In this document: positions 1 to 8,660 of the stretch, one piece after another
Position numbering within the stretch: position 1 is the stretch's first letter
How the letters are laid out: each line of letters begins with the position of its first letter
From: Luteimonas kalidii
Lineage (GTDB): Bacteria > Pseudomonadota > Gammaproteobacteria > Xanthomonadales > Xanthomonadaceae
Direction of reading: 5' to 3'
Length of the DNA: 64,000 bases
Assembly: GCF_029887935.1 (NCBI RefSeq)
Contig: NZ_JARXRO010000011.1
Location: 95,485 to 159,484, forward strand
The notes under the pieces: generated by a model
Databases searched by the model: none
What the model was told of the DNA's origin: nothing
Seen by the model: only the letters and a program-made list of their open reading frames with translations
Position numbers and translations under genes: made by a program

Positions 1-188
1 GCAAGTCGCTGCTCGAGGGCGGCCTGCGCGCAGGCTACCTCTGGAACGACGGCGACTACGAGGTGGCGGCCTACGGGCGCAACATCACCGACCAGGAGCG
101 TATCGTCGGCGGCATCGACTTCAACAACCTGACCGGCTTCATCAACGAGCCGCGCACGCTGGGGGTGGAGTTCACCGCGCGGTTCTGA
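1..188 (+). CDS. TonB-dependent receptor, C-terminal fragment
   Basis: This is the last 61 codons of a gene that begins before the window. The frame starts at base 3 and the TGA is at 186-188. The translation contains a Y-G-R-N-I-T-D-Q-E-R turn (a 'GRNLTDE'-like motif) and ends ..GVEFTARF. Both are typical of the last strands of a 22-stranded TonB-dependent outer-membrane barrel, including the terminal aromatic residue recognised by BamA. Substrate cannot be inferred from the fragment. The next gene, a permease, is on the same strand 265 bases downstream, so a functional pairing of outer- and inner-membrane transporters is possible but not shown. Confidence 0.85.
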   Translation, partial: KSLLEGGLRAGYLWNDGDYEVAAYGRNITDQERIVGGIDFNNLTGFINEPRTLGVEFTARF

Positions 189-215
189 ACCTGATCGGCC
201 TTCGCGACTGGCGGA

Positions 216-235
216 CCGCGGTGGCACGACCGCGG
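216..235 (+). terminator. small stem-loop after the receptor gene
   Basis: A perfect 7-bp inverted repeat (CCGCGGT at 216-222 and ACCGCGG at 229-235) encloses a 6-base loop, 28 bases after the receptor stop codon. There is no T tract, so it is at best a weak or Rho-assisted terminator. The rest of 189-453 shows nothing else convincing. Confidence 0.3.
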
Positions 236-453
236 ATCCGGGCACTGCCTGCGCCATCGACGCCACGCCCCGCGCCGAAGAGGCGGCGCGGGCGGAGGTG
301 GAACGCGTGGCGGGGCCGCCGGGCAGGCGAAAGCCGCAGCGTTCGTCTGCCCACGCATCGTCCGGGCAGGCGACGAGCCGCAACATTGTCTGAATTCCAA
401 CCTCCGGCGGGCGCTGCATCGACCGCTGGCACTTGTCCAGGAAGCCCTCCCGC

Positions 454-2064
454 ATGACCCGACCGCTGGCCCATGGCCGCCCGCGCTGGTTCGTCCCCGG
501 CGACATCAACGGCTTCTTCGGACTGGTGGTCGACAACCTGTCGATCCTCGGCTTCATCGCCATGGCGCTGGTCGGGCTGTACGGCGTCCCGGCCGAGGTC
601 GTGTTCACCCGCATGTTCCCGGGCACGGCGCTGGGCGTGTTGCTGGGCAACCTGGCCTATACCTGGATGGCGCGTCGCCTGGCGCAGCGCACCGGCCGCG
701 ACGATGTCACCGCGATGCCGCTGGGCCTGGACGCGCCGACCAGCATCGGCATGGCACTGCTGGTGCTCGGCCCGGCGTTCGTCGCATTCAAGACCGACGG
801 CCTGGACGAGCAGGCCGCCGCCATCGCCACCTGGCAGCTGGGCATGGCCTCGCTGGTGGTGATGGGCGCGCTGAAGACGGTACTGTCCTTCGCCGGCGAC
901 TGGATCACGCGCGTGCTGCCGCGCGCTGCGCTGCTGGGTTCGATCGGCGGCGCCGCACTGACGCTGCTCGGGTTCCTGCCGCTGCTCGAACTGCTGCGCA
1001 ATCCGGTGGTCGGGCTGGTGACCTTCGGCCTGCTGCTGTACGTGCTGGTGGCGCGTGGCGCGCTGCCGCTGCGGATCCCGGGGGTGCTGCTCGCGTTCCT
1101 GGTCGGCACCGCGCTGTACTACGGGCTCGGCCTGACAGGGCTCGGCGTCCCCGGCTTCGCGGTGCCGGAGCCGGTGCGTCTGTCGCCGCAGCTGCCGCTG
1201 CCCGGCCTGGGGTTCGTCGAAGGCCTGCAGGCCACCGTGCCCTACCTGCCGCTGCTGCTGCCGTTCGGCCTGCTGATGGTGGTGGGCGGGATCAACGTCA
1301 GCGAAAGCGCGCGCGCGGCCGGCGACGATTACCGGACGCGCGACGTGCTGCTGGTCGAGGCGCTGTCCACGCTCGTGGCCGGCGTGTGCGGTGGCGTGGC
1401 GCAGACCACGCCCTACATCGGCCAGCCGGCCTACAAGCAGATGGGCGCGCGCAGCGGCTACACCCTGTTGACCGGCCTGTTCGTGGGCATCGGCGGCATG
1501 CTCGGCCTGGTGGCGGGCCTGGTGCAGTGGCTGCCGCTGGCGGTGCTCGCGCCGATCATCGTCTATGTCGGCATCGGCATCACCGTGCAGGCGTTCCGCG
1601 CCACGCCCGAGCGGCATGCGCCGGCGGTGGCGCTGGCCTTCCTGCCTTCGCTGGCGTACCTGCTGGCGATCAAGCTGGGGAACCCGGCCTGGATCGCGCC
1701 GGAGCGGTTCGCCGCGCTGTATGCCGACACCGGTGCGCACGGGCTGCCGGAACTCGCCGCCCTGGTCACCTTGGGCAATGGCTTCATCATCACCGCCATG
1801 CTGTGGGCGACGATGCTGGTGGCGATGATCGAGGGACGCCTGCGCGCGGCGGCCGGCGTGCTGCTGCTGTGCGCGGCGCTCACGCTGTTCGGCGTGATCC
1901 ACTCGGTCGATCCGCGCGGCGGGGTGTACCTGCCGTGGATGCTGGACGGCCTGCGCGCGGTGATCGCCTGGCAGTTCACGGGAGCCTATGCGGCGCTGGC
2001 GCTGCTGCTGGGGGCGCTGTCGCTGCAGCGGCCGCGTCCGGATCCCGCCAGTCATCCCTCGTAG
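454..2064 (+). CDS. NCS2-like multi-pass permease
   Basis: A 536-residue, very hydrophobic inner-membrane protein with about 12-14 predicted membrane spans. The N-terminal block RWFVPGDINGFFGLVVDNLS and the later G-G-V-A-Q-T-T-P-Y-I-G-Q stretch (about residues 315-326) fit the xanthine/uracil permease-like branch of the NCS2/SulP fold. Substrate is unknown. The ATG at 454 is preferred over an in-frame TTG at 433 because an AGGAAG ribosome site (439-444) lies nine bases before the ATG. It probably acts by proton symport, as family members do, but the substrate-determining residues cannot be read with confidence. It could transport a purine, a sulfonated compound or another organic anion. Confidence 0.75.
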   Translation: MTRPLAHGRPRWFVPGDINGFFGLVVDNLSILGFIAMALVGLYGVPAEVVFTRMFPGTALGVLLGNLAYTWMARRLAQRTGRDDVTAMPLGLDAPTSIGMALLVLGPAFVAFKTDGLDEQAAAIATWQLGMASLVVMGALKTVLSFAGDWITRVLPRAALLGSIGGAALTLLGFLPLLELLRNPVVGLVTFGLLLYVLVARGALPLRIPGVLLAFLVGTALYYGLGLTGLGVPGFAVPEPVRLSPQLPLPGLGFVEGLQATVPYLPLLLPFGLLMVVGGINVSESARAAGDDYRTRDVLLVEALSTLVAGVCGGVAQTTPYIGQPAYKQMGARSGYTLLTGLFVGIGGMLGLVAGLVQWLPLAVLAPIIVYVGIGITVQAFRATPERHAPAVALAFLPSLAYLLAIKLGNPAWIAPERFAALYADTGAHGLPELAALVTLGNGFIITAMLWATMLVAMIEGRLRAAAGVLLLCAALTLFGVIHSVDPRGGVYLPWMLDGLRAVIAWQFTGAYAALALLLGALSLQRPRPDPASHPS

Positions 2065-2167
2065 CGGCGCGCGCCGCGTTGCCCTGAGCGCAGGTTCGCC
2101 GCCATGTCGTGGCGGCAGGGCGTGCGGCAACGGCTATCCTGTCCGTCCCGCTCTGCCGATCACCTGC

Positions 2168-2698
2168 ATGTCGCCCACCGTGTTCCAGCAGGCGCTCGGC
2201 GCCGCGTTCTTCCGCCTGCCCGACAGCCTGCGCAGGCTGCACGCCGGCAGCGGGCGCTTCCGCTACGCCGGCCGCGCGACGATCGAGCGCGGCGGCAATC
2301 CGCTGGCGCGGCTGTGCGCATGGGCCGCCGGCCTGCCGGCCGCCGGCGAAGACGTGGCGACGGTGGTCGACTTCGACTGCGCGCCGCACCGCGAAACCTG
2401 GCGTCGCGATTTCGGCGGCGCGCGCATGACCTCGACCGTCTCGCTGCGCGATGGCCTGCTGCGCGAGCGGCTCGGGCCGGTGCGGTTCGGTTTCGCCCTG
2501 CACGCGAACGAGGGCGCGATCTGGTGGACGGTGGCGACGGCGCGGCTGTTCGGACTGCTGCCGCTGCCGGCCGCGCTGTTCGACGGCGTGCGCTGCCGCG
2601 AGTACGAGCAGGACGACCGCTACCGGTTCGAAGTCGAGGCCACGCTGCCGCTGGCGGGGCGCATCATCCGCTACGCGGGCTGGCTCGAACCCGCATGA
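2168..2698 (+). CDS. DUF4166 domain protein
   Basis: A 176-residue soluble protein beginning MSPTVFQQALGAAFFRLPDS. The sequence matches my memory of the DUF4166 family: an F-x-x-L-P-x-x-L-R-x-x-H N-terminus, a W-x-R-x-F-G motif near the middle (W-R-R-D-F-G-G) and a C-terminal beta-rich half. In other bacteria the domain occurs alone or fused to saccharopine-dehydrogenase-like or epimerase domains. Its biochemical role is not established. The stop codon overlaps the start of the next gene (ATGA), so the two are translationally coupled. The long frame open further upstream, from 1988, lacks family similarity, so the ATG at 2168 is taken as start. Confidence 0.75.
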   Translation: MSPTVFQQALGAAFFRLPDSLRRLHAGSGRFRYAGRATIERGGNPLARLCAWAAGLPAAGEDVATVVDFDCAPHRETWRRDFGGARMTSTVSLRDGLLRERLGPVRFGFALHANEGAIWWTVATARLFGLLPLPAALFDGVRCREYEQDDRYRFEVEATLPLAGRIIRYAGWLEPA

Positions 2699-3162
2699 GC
2701 GGTTCCGCCGGGCCGGATCCGCGCGGGACCGGTGAGGCGTCGCCGGCCTCCGCCGGGGCCGCGGACGGCGGGATCATCGTCTTCGATGGCGTCTGCGCGC
2801 TGTGCAACGGCTGGGTCGATTTCCTGCTCGCGCGCGACCGGCGCCAGCGCTACCGCTTCGCCGCGATGCAGAGTCCCGCAGGCCGGCGCCTGCTGGCCGC
2901 GCATGGGCTGGATCCGGATGACCCGGCCTCGTTCCTGCTGCTCGACGCGCAGGGCGCGCACACCGATACCGACGCGATCGCGCGGGTGCTGTCCGGCCTG
3001 GGCGCACCGTGGCGGGTCGCGGCCATGGGCCGGCTGCTGCCGCGCCCGCTGCGCGACCGGCTCTACCGCAGCGTGGCCCGCCACCGCTACCGGCTGTTCG
3101 GTCGTCGCACGGCCTGCCGGGTGCCGGACGCCGCGCACCGGCACAGGTTCATCGTCGACTGA
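2695..3162 (+). CDS. DCC-family thiol-disulfide oxidoreductase (DUF393)
   Basis: A 155-residue protein with the signature D-G-V-C-A-L-C-N-G-W (about residues 31-40). This carries the C-x-x-C pair preceded by Asp that names the DCC family (DUF393, YuxK-like). A second typical element, Y-R-F-A-A-M-Q-S, follows about 20 residues later, and the C-terminus has R-Y-R-L-F-G-R-R. Members are thioredoxin-like but substrates are mostly unknown. It starts inside the stop codon of the DUF4166 gene (ATGA), indicating co-translation; this pairing suggests a shared job that is not known. The first 25 residues are a low-complexity Gly/Ala/Ser/Pro extension. Confidence 0.8.
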   Translation: MSGSAGPDPRGTGEASPASAGAADGGIIVFDGVCALCNGWVDFLLARDRRQRYRFAAMQSPAGRRLLAAHGLDPDDPASFLLLDAQGAHTDTDAIARVLSGLGAPWRVAAMGRLLPRPLRDRLYRSVARHRYRLFGRRTACRVPDAAHRHRFIVD

Positions 3163-3301
3163 GCCGCCGTCTGTCGGCCTTGGGCCCAGGCCAGGGTGCC
3201 GACGTCGCCGGTCCGCGCGGCGTGCGGTGGCCGGGCTGATCGCCGCGTCCACGGCTTCGAGCCGGGGAGGGCGGCTCCAGCGCGATCGCCCCTGCGCAAG
3301 C

Positions 3302-3329
3302 CTTGCATCCGCGTGATCCACCCGCATGT
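3302..3329 (+). promoter_or_regulatory. sigma-32 (heat-shock) promoter candidate for clpB
   Basis: A CTTGCAT box (3302-3308) and a CCGCATGT box (3322-3329) are separated by 13 bases. Against the known sigma-32 consensus (CTTGAAA, 13-17 bases, CCCCATNT) they match 5/7 and 7/8 positions. The expected transcription start is near 3336, about 40 bases before the clpB ATG. ClpB is a classical RpoH regulon member, which supports the call. Confidence 0.6.
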
Positions 3330-3377
3330 GGGACACATCGCCGGGCCGGTCGGCCCGCACTTCCCGAGGTACCTCCC

Positions 3378-5960
3378 ATGCGCATGGACAAGCTGACGTC
3401 GCGCTTCACCGCGGCCCTGCAGGACGCGCAGTCGCTGGCCGTCGGCCGCGACCACAACATGATCGAACCCGTGCACCTGCTGGTGGCGTTGCTCGACCAG
3501 CAGGGCGGCGGCACGCGTCCGCTGCTGTCGCAGGCCGGGGTCAACGTGCCGGTGCTGCGCGAGCGACTGGGCGAGACGCTGGAGGCACTGCCGAAGGTGA
3601 CCGGACAGGCCGGTCAGCTCTCGGTCGGCAACGACCTGATGCGCCTGCTCAACGTCACCGACAAGCTGGCCCAGCAGCGCGGCGACGCGTTCATCGCCAG
3701 CGAACTGTTCCTGCTCGCGGCGCTCGACGACAACGGTCCCGCCGGCCAGGCGCTCAAGGCCGCCGGCGCTACCAAGCAGAAGCTCGAGGCCGCGATCGAA
3801 GCCGTGCGCGGCGGCGAGAGCGTCAAGGACGCCAACGCCGAAGAAGCGCGCGAGGCGCTGGAGAAGTACACCATCGACCTGACCGCGCGCGCCGAGAGTG
3901 GCAAGCTCGATCCTGTGATCGGCCGCGACGAGGAAATCCGCCGCACCGTGCAGGTGCTGCAGCGCCGGACCAAGAACAATCCGGTGCTGATCGGAGAGCC
4001 CGGCGTGGGCAAGACCGCGATCGTCGAGGGCCTGGCGCAGCGCATCGTCAATGGTGAGGTGCCCGAAGGGCTGCGCGGCAAGCGCGTGCTCTCGCTCGAC
4101 ATGGGCGCGCTGATCGCGGGCGCCAAGTACCGCGGTGAGTTCGAGGAGCGGCTCAAGGCGGTGCTCAACGACCTGGCCAAGAACGAGGGCCAGATCATCC
4201 TGTTCATCGACGAGCTGCACACCATGGTCGGCGCCGGCAAGGCCGAAGGTGCGATGGATGCGGGCAACATGCTCAAGCCCGCACTCGCCCGCGGCGAGCT
4301 GCACTGCATCGGCGCGACCACGCTCGACGAATACCGCAAGTACGTGGAGAAGGACGCCGCGCTGGAACGCCGCTTCCAGAAGGTGTTCGTCGGCGAGCCG
4401 AGCGTGGAGGACACGATCGCGATCCTGCGTGGCCTCAAGGAGCGCTACGCGGTGCACCACGGCGTGGAGATCACCGATCCGGCCATCGTCGCCGCGGCCA
4501 CGCTTTCGCATCGCTACATCGCCGACCGCCAGCTGCCGGACAAGGCCATCGACCTGATGGACGAGGCGGCCTCGCGCATCCGCATGGAGATCGACTCCAA
4601 GCCGGAGGAACTCGACCGCAAGGAACGTCGCCTGATCCAGCTCAAGATCCAGCGCGAGGCGCTGAAGAAGGAGAAGGACGCCGAGTCGAAGCAGCGCCTG
4701 GCTGACCTCGAAAGCGAGATCGCCACGCTGGAGCGCGAGTACAACGACCTGGAGGAGATCTGGAAGGCCGAGAAGGCCATGGTGCAGGGCGCGACGCGGG
4801 TCAAGGAGCAGATCGAGGCCGCCAAGCTCGAACTCGAAGCCGCGCAGCGCCGGCAGGACTACGCGAAGATGAGCGAGATCCAGTACGGCACGCTGCCGGC
4901 GCTGGAAAAGCAGCTCGCCGCCGCACAGGAGGCCGAGACCAAGGACTTCAGGCTGCTGCAAGATCGCGTGACCGCCGAGGAGATCGCCGAAGTCGTCGCG
5001 CGCTGGACCGGAATTCCGGTGAGCAAGATGCTCGAGGGCGAGCGCGAGAAGCTGCTGAAGATGGAAGACGCGCTGCACGGGCGCGTGGTGGGGCAGGAGG
5101 AAGCGATCAAGGTCGTGTCCGATGCCGTGCGCCGCTCACGCGCGGGACTGTCCGATCCCGACCGGCCGAGCGGCTCGTTCCTGTTCCTGGGCCCGACCGG
5201 CGTGGGCAAGACCGAACTGTGCAAGGCGTTGGCCGAGTTCCTGTTCGACAGCAGCGACGCGATGGTGCGCATCGACATGAGCGAATTCATGGAGAAGCAC
5301 GCCGTCTCGCGCCTGGTGGGCGCGCCCCCGGGCTACGTCGGCTACGAGGAGGGCGGCTACCTGACCGAGGCGGTGCGTCGCCGGCCCTACAGCGTGATCC
5401 TGCTCGACGAGGTCGAGAAGGCGCATCCGGACGTGTTCAACATCCTGCTGCAGGTGCTCGACGACGGTCGCCTCACCGACGGGCAGGGGCGCACGGTCGA
5501 TTTCCGCAACACGGTGATCGTGATGACGTCCAACCTCGGCAGCCAGATGATCCAGGAGCTGTCGGGCGACACGCCCGAGAGCTACACCCAGATGAAGGCC
5601 GCGGTGATGGGCGTGGTGCAGGCGCACTTCCGGCCCGAGTTCATCAACCGGCTGGACGACATCGTCGTGTTCCATCCGCTGGACAAGGCCCAGATCAAGG
5701 CGATCGCGCGGATCCAGCTGCGCGGGCTGGAAAAGCGCCTGGGCGAGCGCGGCATCCGCATCGAGGTCTCCGACAAGGCGTTCGACCTGCTGGGCAACGT
5801 CGGCTTCGACCCCGTCTACGGCGCGCGGCCGCTCAAGCGCGCGATCCAGCAGCAGCTGGAGAACCCGCTGGCGCAGAAGATCCTCTCCGGCGAGTTCGGC
5901 AACGGCGACACGGTGCGGGTCGATGCCGAAGGCGGACGCGTGGTGTTCGTCGCCGGCTGA
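3378..5960 (+). CDS. clpB: ATP-dependent disaggregase ClpB
   Basis: An 860-residue Hsp100 chaperone, essentially full length. It forms a hexamer that threads aggregated proteins through its pore and works with DnaK/DnaJ/GrpE. The order is as expected: Clp-N repeats (about 1-150), first AAA+ module with Walker A G-E-P-G-V-G-K-T (near 206) and Walker B with I-D-E-L-H, the long coiled-coil M-domain (about 400-530), and the second AAA+ module with G-P-T-G-V-G-K-T (near 605) and the pore motif G-Y-V-G-Y. The start is [11 protein letters not shown], equivalent to E. coli MRLDRLT, preceded by GAGGT seven bases upstream. It is monocistronic by context: a heat-shock promoter candidate lies upstream and REP-like hairpins follow. 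Confidence 0.98.
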   Translation: MRMDKLTSRFTAALQDAQSLAVGRDHNMIEPVHLLVALLDQQGGGTRPLLSQAGVNVPVLRERLGETLEALPKVTGQAGQLSVGNDLMRLLNVTDKLAQQRGDAFIASELFLLAALDDNGPAGQALKAAGATKQKLEAAIEAVRGGESVKDANAEEAREALEKYTIDLTARAESGKLDPVIGRDEEIRRTVQVLQRRTKNNPVLIGEPGVGKTAIVEGLAQRIVNGEVPEGLRGKRVLSLDMGALIAGAKYRGEFEERLKAVLNDLAKNEGQIILFIDELHTMVGAGKAEGAMDAGNMLKPALARGELHCIGATTLDEYRKYVEKDAALERRFQKVFVGEPSVEDTIAILRGLKERYAVHHGVEITDPAIVAAATLSHRYIADRQLPDKAIDLMDEAASRIRMEIDSKPEELDRKERRLIQLKIQREALKKEKDAESKQRLADLESEIATLEREYNDLEEIWKAEKAMVQGATRVKEQIEAAKLELEAAQRRQDYAKMSEIQYGTLPALEKQLAAAQEAETKDFRLLQDRVTAEEIAEVVARWTGIPVSKMLEGEREKLLKMEDALHGRVVGQEEAIKVVSDAVRRSRAGLSDPDRPSGSFLFLGPTGVGKTELCKALAEFLFDSSDAMVRIDMSEFMEKHAVSRLVGAPPGYVGYEEGGYLTEAVRRRPYSVILLDEVEKAHPDVFNILLQVLDDGRLTDGQGRTVDFRNTVIVMTSNLGSQMIQELSGDTPESYTQMKAAVMGVVQAHFRPEFINRLDDIVVFHPLDKAQIKAIARIQLRGLEKRLGERGIRIEVSDKAFDLLGNVGFDPVYGARPLKRAIQQQLENPLAQKILSGEFGNGDTVRVDAEGGRVVFVAG

Positions 5961-5976
5961 GATCCGGCACACCTCG

Positions 5977-6045
5977 CCCGGATGCGCTCCGCTTATCCGG
6001 GCTACATCATGCTGCGTAGCCCGGATAAGCGAAGCGCATCCGGGG
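5977..6045. repeat. REP-like inverted pair 1
   Basis: Two copies of a 29-30 base element face each other: 5977-6005 (CCCGGATGCGCTCCGCTTAT...) and its near-perfect reverse complement at 6016-6045 (GTAGCCCGGATAAGCGAAGC...), with ten bases between. Transcribed, they form one long hairpin starting 16 bases after the clpB stop codon, so they may end or stabilise the clpB mRNA. The element is of the REP class and is found again at 6066-6137 and 14090-14187. Confidence 0.85.
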
Positions 6046-6065
6046 CGATCGCGACGTATCCCGAC

Positions 6066-6137
6066 CCCGGGTGCGGTCTTCGACCTTATCCGGGCTACGC
6101 CACCGCCGTAGCCCGGATAGGCGGAGCGCATCCGGGG
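6066..6137. repeat. REP-like inverted pair 2, one arm degenerate
   Basis: The right arm (6108-6137) is an intact GTAGCCCGGAT..GCGCATCCGGGG copy. The left arm (6066-6097) keeps the CCCGGGTGCG start and the CTTATCCGGGCTAC end but has a diverged centre. The pair sits 20 bases after pair 1, giving four element copies within 161 bases. Confidence 0.8.
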
Positions 6138-6646
6138 AGACGTGGACCCGTTTGGCGCCGGGACCCGACACGTCGTCGATCGGTTCGCCGACATCGCGCT
6201 GGCGCACCGGCGGGTGGGCGACCCGACCATTCGTGCGCCGCACAACCGTTGGCGCTGAAACCATGCGTCCGCGGCGCGGCGGCGTGGGCTATCGTCTCGG
6301 CCCCGGCCCTCCGACGACCGCGCGAGCCCTCCGATGACCGACTCGACGAACACCGCCTTGGTGCGGTCGCTGGTGGCGGACCTGGAGCAGGCGCTGGCGC
6401 AGGCCTGATTCACGCGGCTCCGCAAGCGGCGCCGAGGCGCGTGGGTGCCGCCGCGGTGCCGGTCGCGCGCGTGAGCGCGATGACCGGATACGCGAGGGCG
6501 TCTTCCCGGACACTGGAGGAAACGCCTGGGCGCGCACGAACACGCAGCATGGCGAAGCGCACCCAGGGCCCGCTGCGAGCCGCGGCGGCTGCATGCCGCA
6601 GCGCGAGGGACGCGCCGGCGAATGCCCCGGGTGCACACCGTCCCGG
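6138..6646 (+). other. intergenic stretch with a 24-codon ORF
   Basis: No conventional gene is supported here. The only item of note is a short ORF at 6334-6408 (starting M-T-D-S-T-N-T-A-L-V-R-S and ending L-E-Q-A-L-A-Q-A). It reads like an ordinary acidic, amphipathic protein N-terminus and then stops. It has no clear ribosome site, and the frame after the stop shows no continuation. It could be a small protein or the remnant of a decayed gene; the evidence for either is weak. Confidence 0.3.
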
Positions 6647-8404
6647 TCAGGCCGCCGCGGGCGCAGGATCGCTCGGTGGCGCGCGGTCGTCGTCGGCGCC
6701 CTTGCGCGCGGGACGGTAGGGCGGCGTGGACATCACCATCTCGGCCAGCGAGAACGCCAGCTCGCGTTCGGCCAGCACCGCGCCGTCGGCGCCGTGCTCC
6801 AGCAGATGTTTCACCTCGGCATCGCTGTGCGCCCTCGCCAGCACCGTGATCGTCGGGTTGAGCGTCTTCATCCGCTCGATGGTCTCGCCGGCCTCGAGCG
6901 CCTGCGGGATCGCGAAGATCGCCATCTTCGCCCGCTCCGGCGCGGCCTCCAGCATCACCGGCTCGGAGGCGGCGTTGCCCCGCACCGCGTACAGCCCGCG
7001 CGCGCGCGCGCGTGCGACCAGCTCGCCGTCGTCCTCGATCACCACCAGCGGCACGCCGCGCTGCTGCAACAGTTCGGCGAGCTGGCTGCCGACGCGACCG
7101 TAGCCGACCAGGATGGCGTGGTCGCGCACGTGTTCCGGCACCGGCGGCGGCTCGGGCGGGTGATCCGCGGCGGCCTGGTGGGCGGCTTCCGCGTCGATGC
7201 GTGCCTCGCGCCGGGACAGCCACCCGAACAGCAGCGGATTGACCACGATCGACAGCAATGCGCCGGCCAGGATCAGGTCGCGGCCGGTCGCCGGCAGCAG
7301 GTTCAGCGCCACGCCCAGGCTGGCGAGGATGAAGGAGAACTCGCCGATCTGCGCCAGGCTGACCGAGATCGTCAGCGCCGTGCCCTTGGGATGGCCGAAC
7401 AGGCGCACGATCGCGTACGCCGCCAGCGACTTGCCGACCACGATGATCAGGAACGTCGCCAGCACCTGCCAAGGGTGCTCGACCAGGATCATCGGGTCGA
7501 ACAGCATCCCCACCGAGACGAAGAACAGCACCGCGAACGCATCGCGCAGCGGCAGCGAGTCGTTGGCGGCCTTCTGGCTGAGCTCGGACTCGTTGAGCAG
7601 CATCCCGGCGAAGAACGCGCCCAGCGCGAACGAGACCCCGAACAGCACCGCCGAACCGAACGCCACGCCCAGCGCGATCGCCAGCACCGACAGCGTGAAC
7701 AGCTCGCGCGAACCGGTGCCCGCGATCTTCTCCAGCGTCCACGGGATCACCCGGCGCCCGACCACCAGCATCACCGCGACGAACAGCGCCACCTGCACCA
7801 GCGTCTTGGCCAGCGCGAAGGCGATCGTGCCGGCCATGCTGCGCAGGGTGCCGCCGTCGGCCAGGGTCTCGCTCTCGGCGATCACCTCCGCCAGTGCCGG
7901 CAGCAGCACCAGCGCCAGCACCATCGCCAGGTCCTCGACGATCAGCCAGCCGACCGCAATGCGGCCGCGACGGGTGTCGAGCAGGCGCCGTTCCTCCATC
8001 GCCCGCAGCAGCACCACGGTGCTGGCCACCGACAGCGCCAGTCCGAACACGAAGCCGTTGATCGGCGACCAGCCCATGCCCCAGGCCAGCAGCCAGCCCA
8101 GCAGGGTCGCCACGGCGATCTGCGCCACCGCGCCCGGGATCGCGATCGCCTTGACCTCGAGCAGGTCCTTGAGCGAGAAGTGCAGGCCGACGCCGAACAT
8201 CAGCAGCATCACGCCGAGTTCGGCCAGCTGGTTGGCCAGGTCCTGGTCGGCGACGAATCCGGGCGTGAACGGTCCGACGATGACGCCGGCGACCAGGTAA
8301 CCGACCAGCGGAGACATGCGCAGCCGGTTGGCCAGCGCGCCGAGCACGAATGCCACGGCGAGGCCGACTGCGACGATGTTGATCAGGTCGGTGTCATGGT
8401 GCAT
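6647..8404 (-). CDS. ybaL: YbaL/KefB-type cation:proton antiporter with RCK domain
   Basis: A 585-residue CPA2-family monovalent cation/proton antiporter of the inner membrane. Residues 1 to about 390 form the 12-13-span Na+/H+ exchanger fold; it starts MHHDTDLINIVAVGLAVAF and carries the N-terminal G-Y-L-V-A-G-V-I-V-G-P block. Residues about 415-530 are a TrkA-N/RCK nucleotide-binding domain with the Rossmann motif G-Y-G-R-V-G-S and the acidic E-D-D after strand two. The C-terminal tail is charged. Architecture and length match E. coli YbaL (558 aa) better than KefB/KefC, and there is no adjacent KefF/KefG-like ancillary flavoprotein. Probable role: K+/H+ exchange gated by a nucleotide. It shares a strand with the receptor gene upstream, but a terminator-like hairpin separates them. 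Confidence 0.88.
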   Translation of the reverse strand: MHHDTDLINIVAVGLAVAFVLGALANRLRMSPLVGYLVAGVIVGPFTPGFVADQDLANQLAELGVMLLMFGVGLHFSLKDLLEVKAIAIPGAVAQIAVATLLGWLLAWGMGWSPINGFVFGLALSVASTVVLLRAMEERRLLDTRRGRIAVGWLIVEDLAMVLALVLLPALAEVIAESETLADGGTLRSMAGTIAFALAKTLVQVALFVAVMLVVGRRVIPWTLEKIAGTGSRELFTLSVLAIALGVAFGSAVLFGVSFALGAFFAGMLLNESELSQKAANDSLPLRDAFAVLFFVSVGMLFDPMILVEHPWQVLATFLIIVVGKSLAAYAIVRLFGHPKGTALTISVSLAQIGEFSFILASLGVALNLLPATGRDLILAGALLSIVVNPLLFGWLSRREARIDAEAAHQAAADHPPEPPPVPEHVRDHAILVGYGRVGSQLAELLQQRGVPLVVIEDDGELVARARARGLYAVRGNAASEPVMLEAAPERAKMAIFAIPQALEAGETIERMKTLNPTITVLARAHSDAEVKHLLEHGADGAVLAERELAFSLAEMVMSTPPYRPARKGADDDRAPPSDPAPAAA

Positions 8405-8607
8405 CGAGGACGCGGCGAGGGTGCGCGATGGAGATGCAGTGTGGCCGATGCGTCGCCGACGGGCAATGCAGGCGAGCGCATCGCGCGACGTCGTTCCGGT
8501 TCCGCCGCTCGCGCGTTGGACCTGCTGCGGACCTGCCGCACTCGTGCGACATGGCCGCCAAGGGCACGGATCTGAGTCGCGCGGGTGCGGACGCCGTTAG
8601 CCGCAAC

Positions 8608-8637
8608 GCGATGTCCCGGGCCATGCCGGGACGTCGC
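8608..8637 (-). terminator. 12-bp stem-loop terminator of the receptor gene
   Basis: Bases 8608-8619 and 8626-8637 pair over 12 positions (one G-U) around a 6-base loop, 24 bases downstream of the minus-strand receptor stop codon. On the transcribed strand a short GUUG follows rather than a run of U. Position and stem strength favour transcription termination between the receptor and the antiporter gene. Confidence 0.6.
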
Positions 8638-8660
8638 GGCATGGCCTCCGGGAGCCGTGC

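Noticed and set aside
172..2130. A 652-codon minus-strand frame opposite the permease, and similar frames opposite clpB (3087-5078), kup (22700-24688), relA (44449-46821) and mrcB (51260-54568)
   Set aside because: All have the Gln/Arg/His-rich composition of antisense frames in GC-rich DNA and show no recognisable motif.
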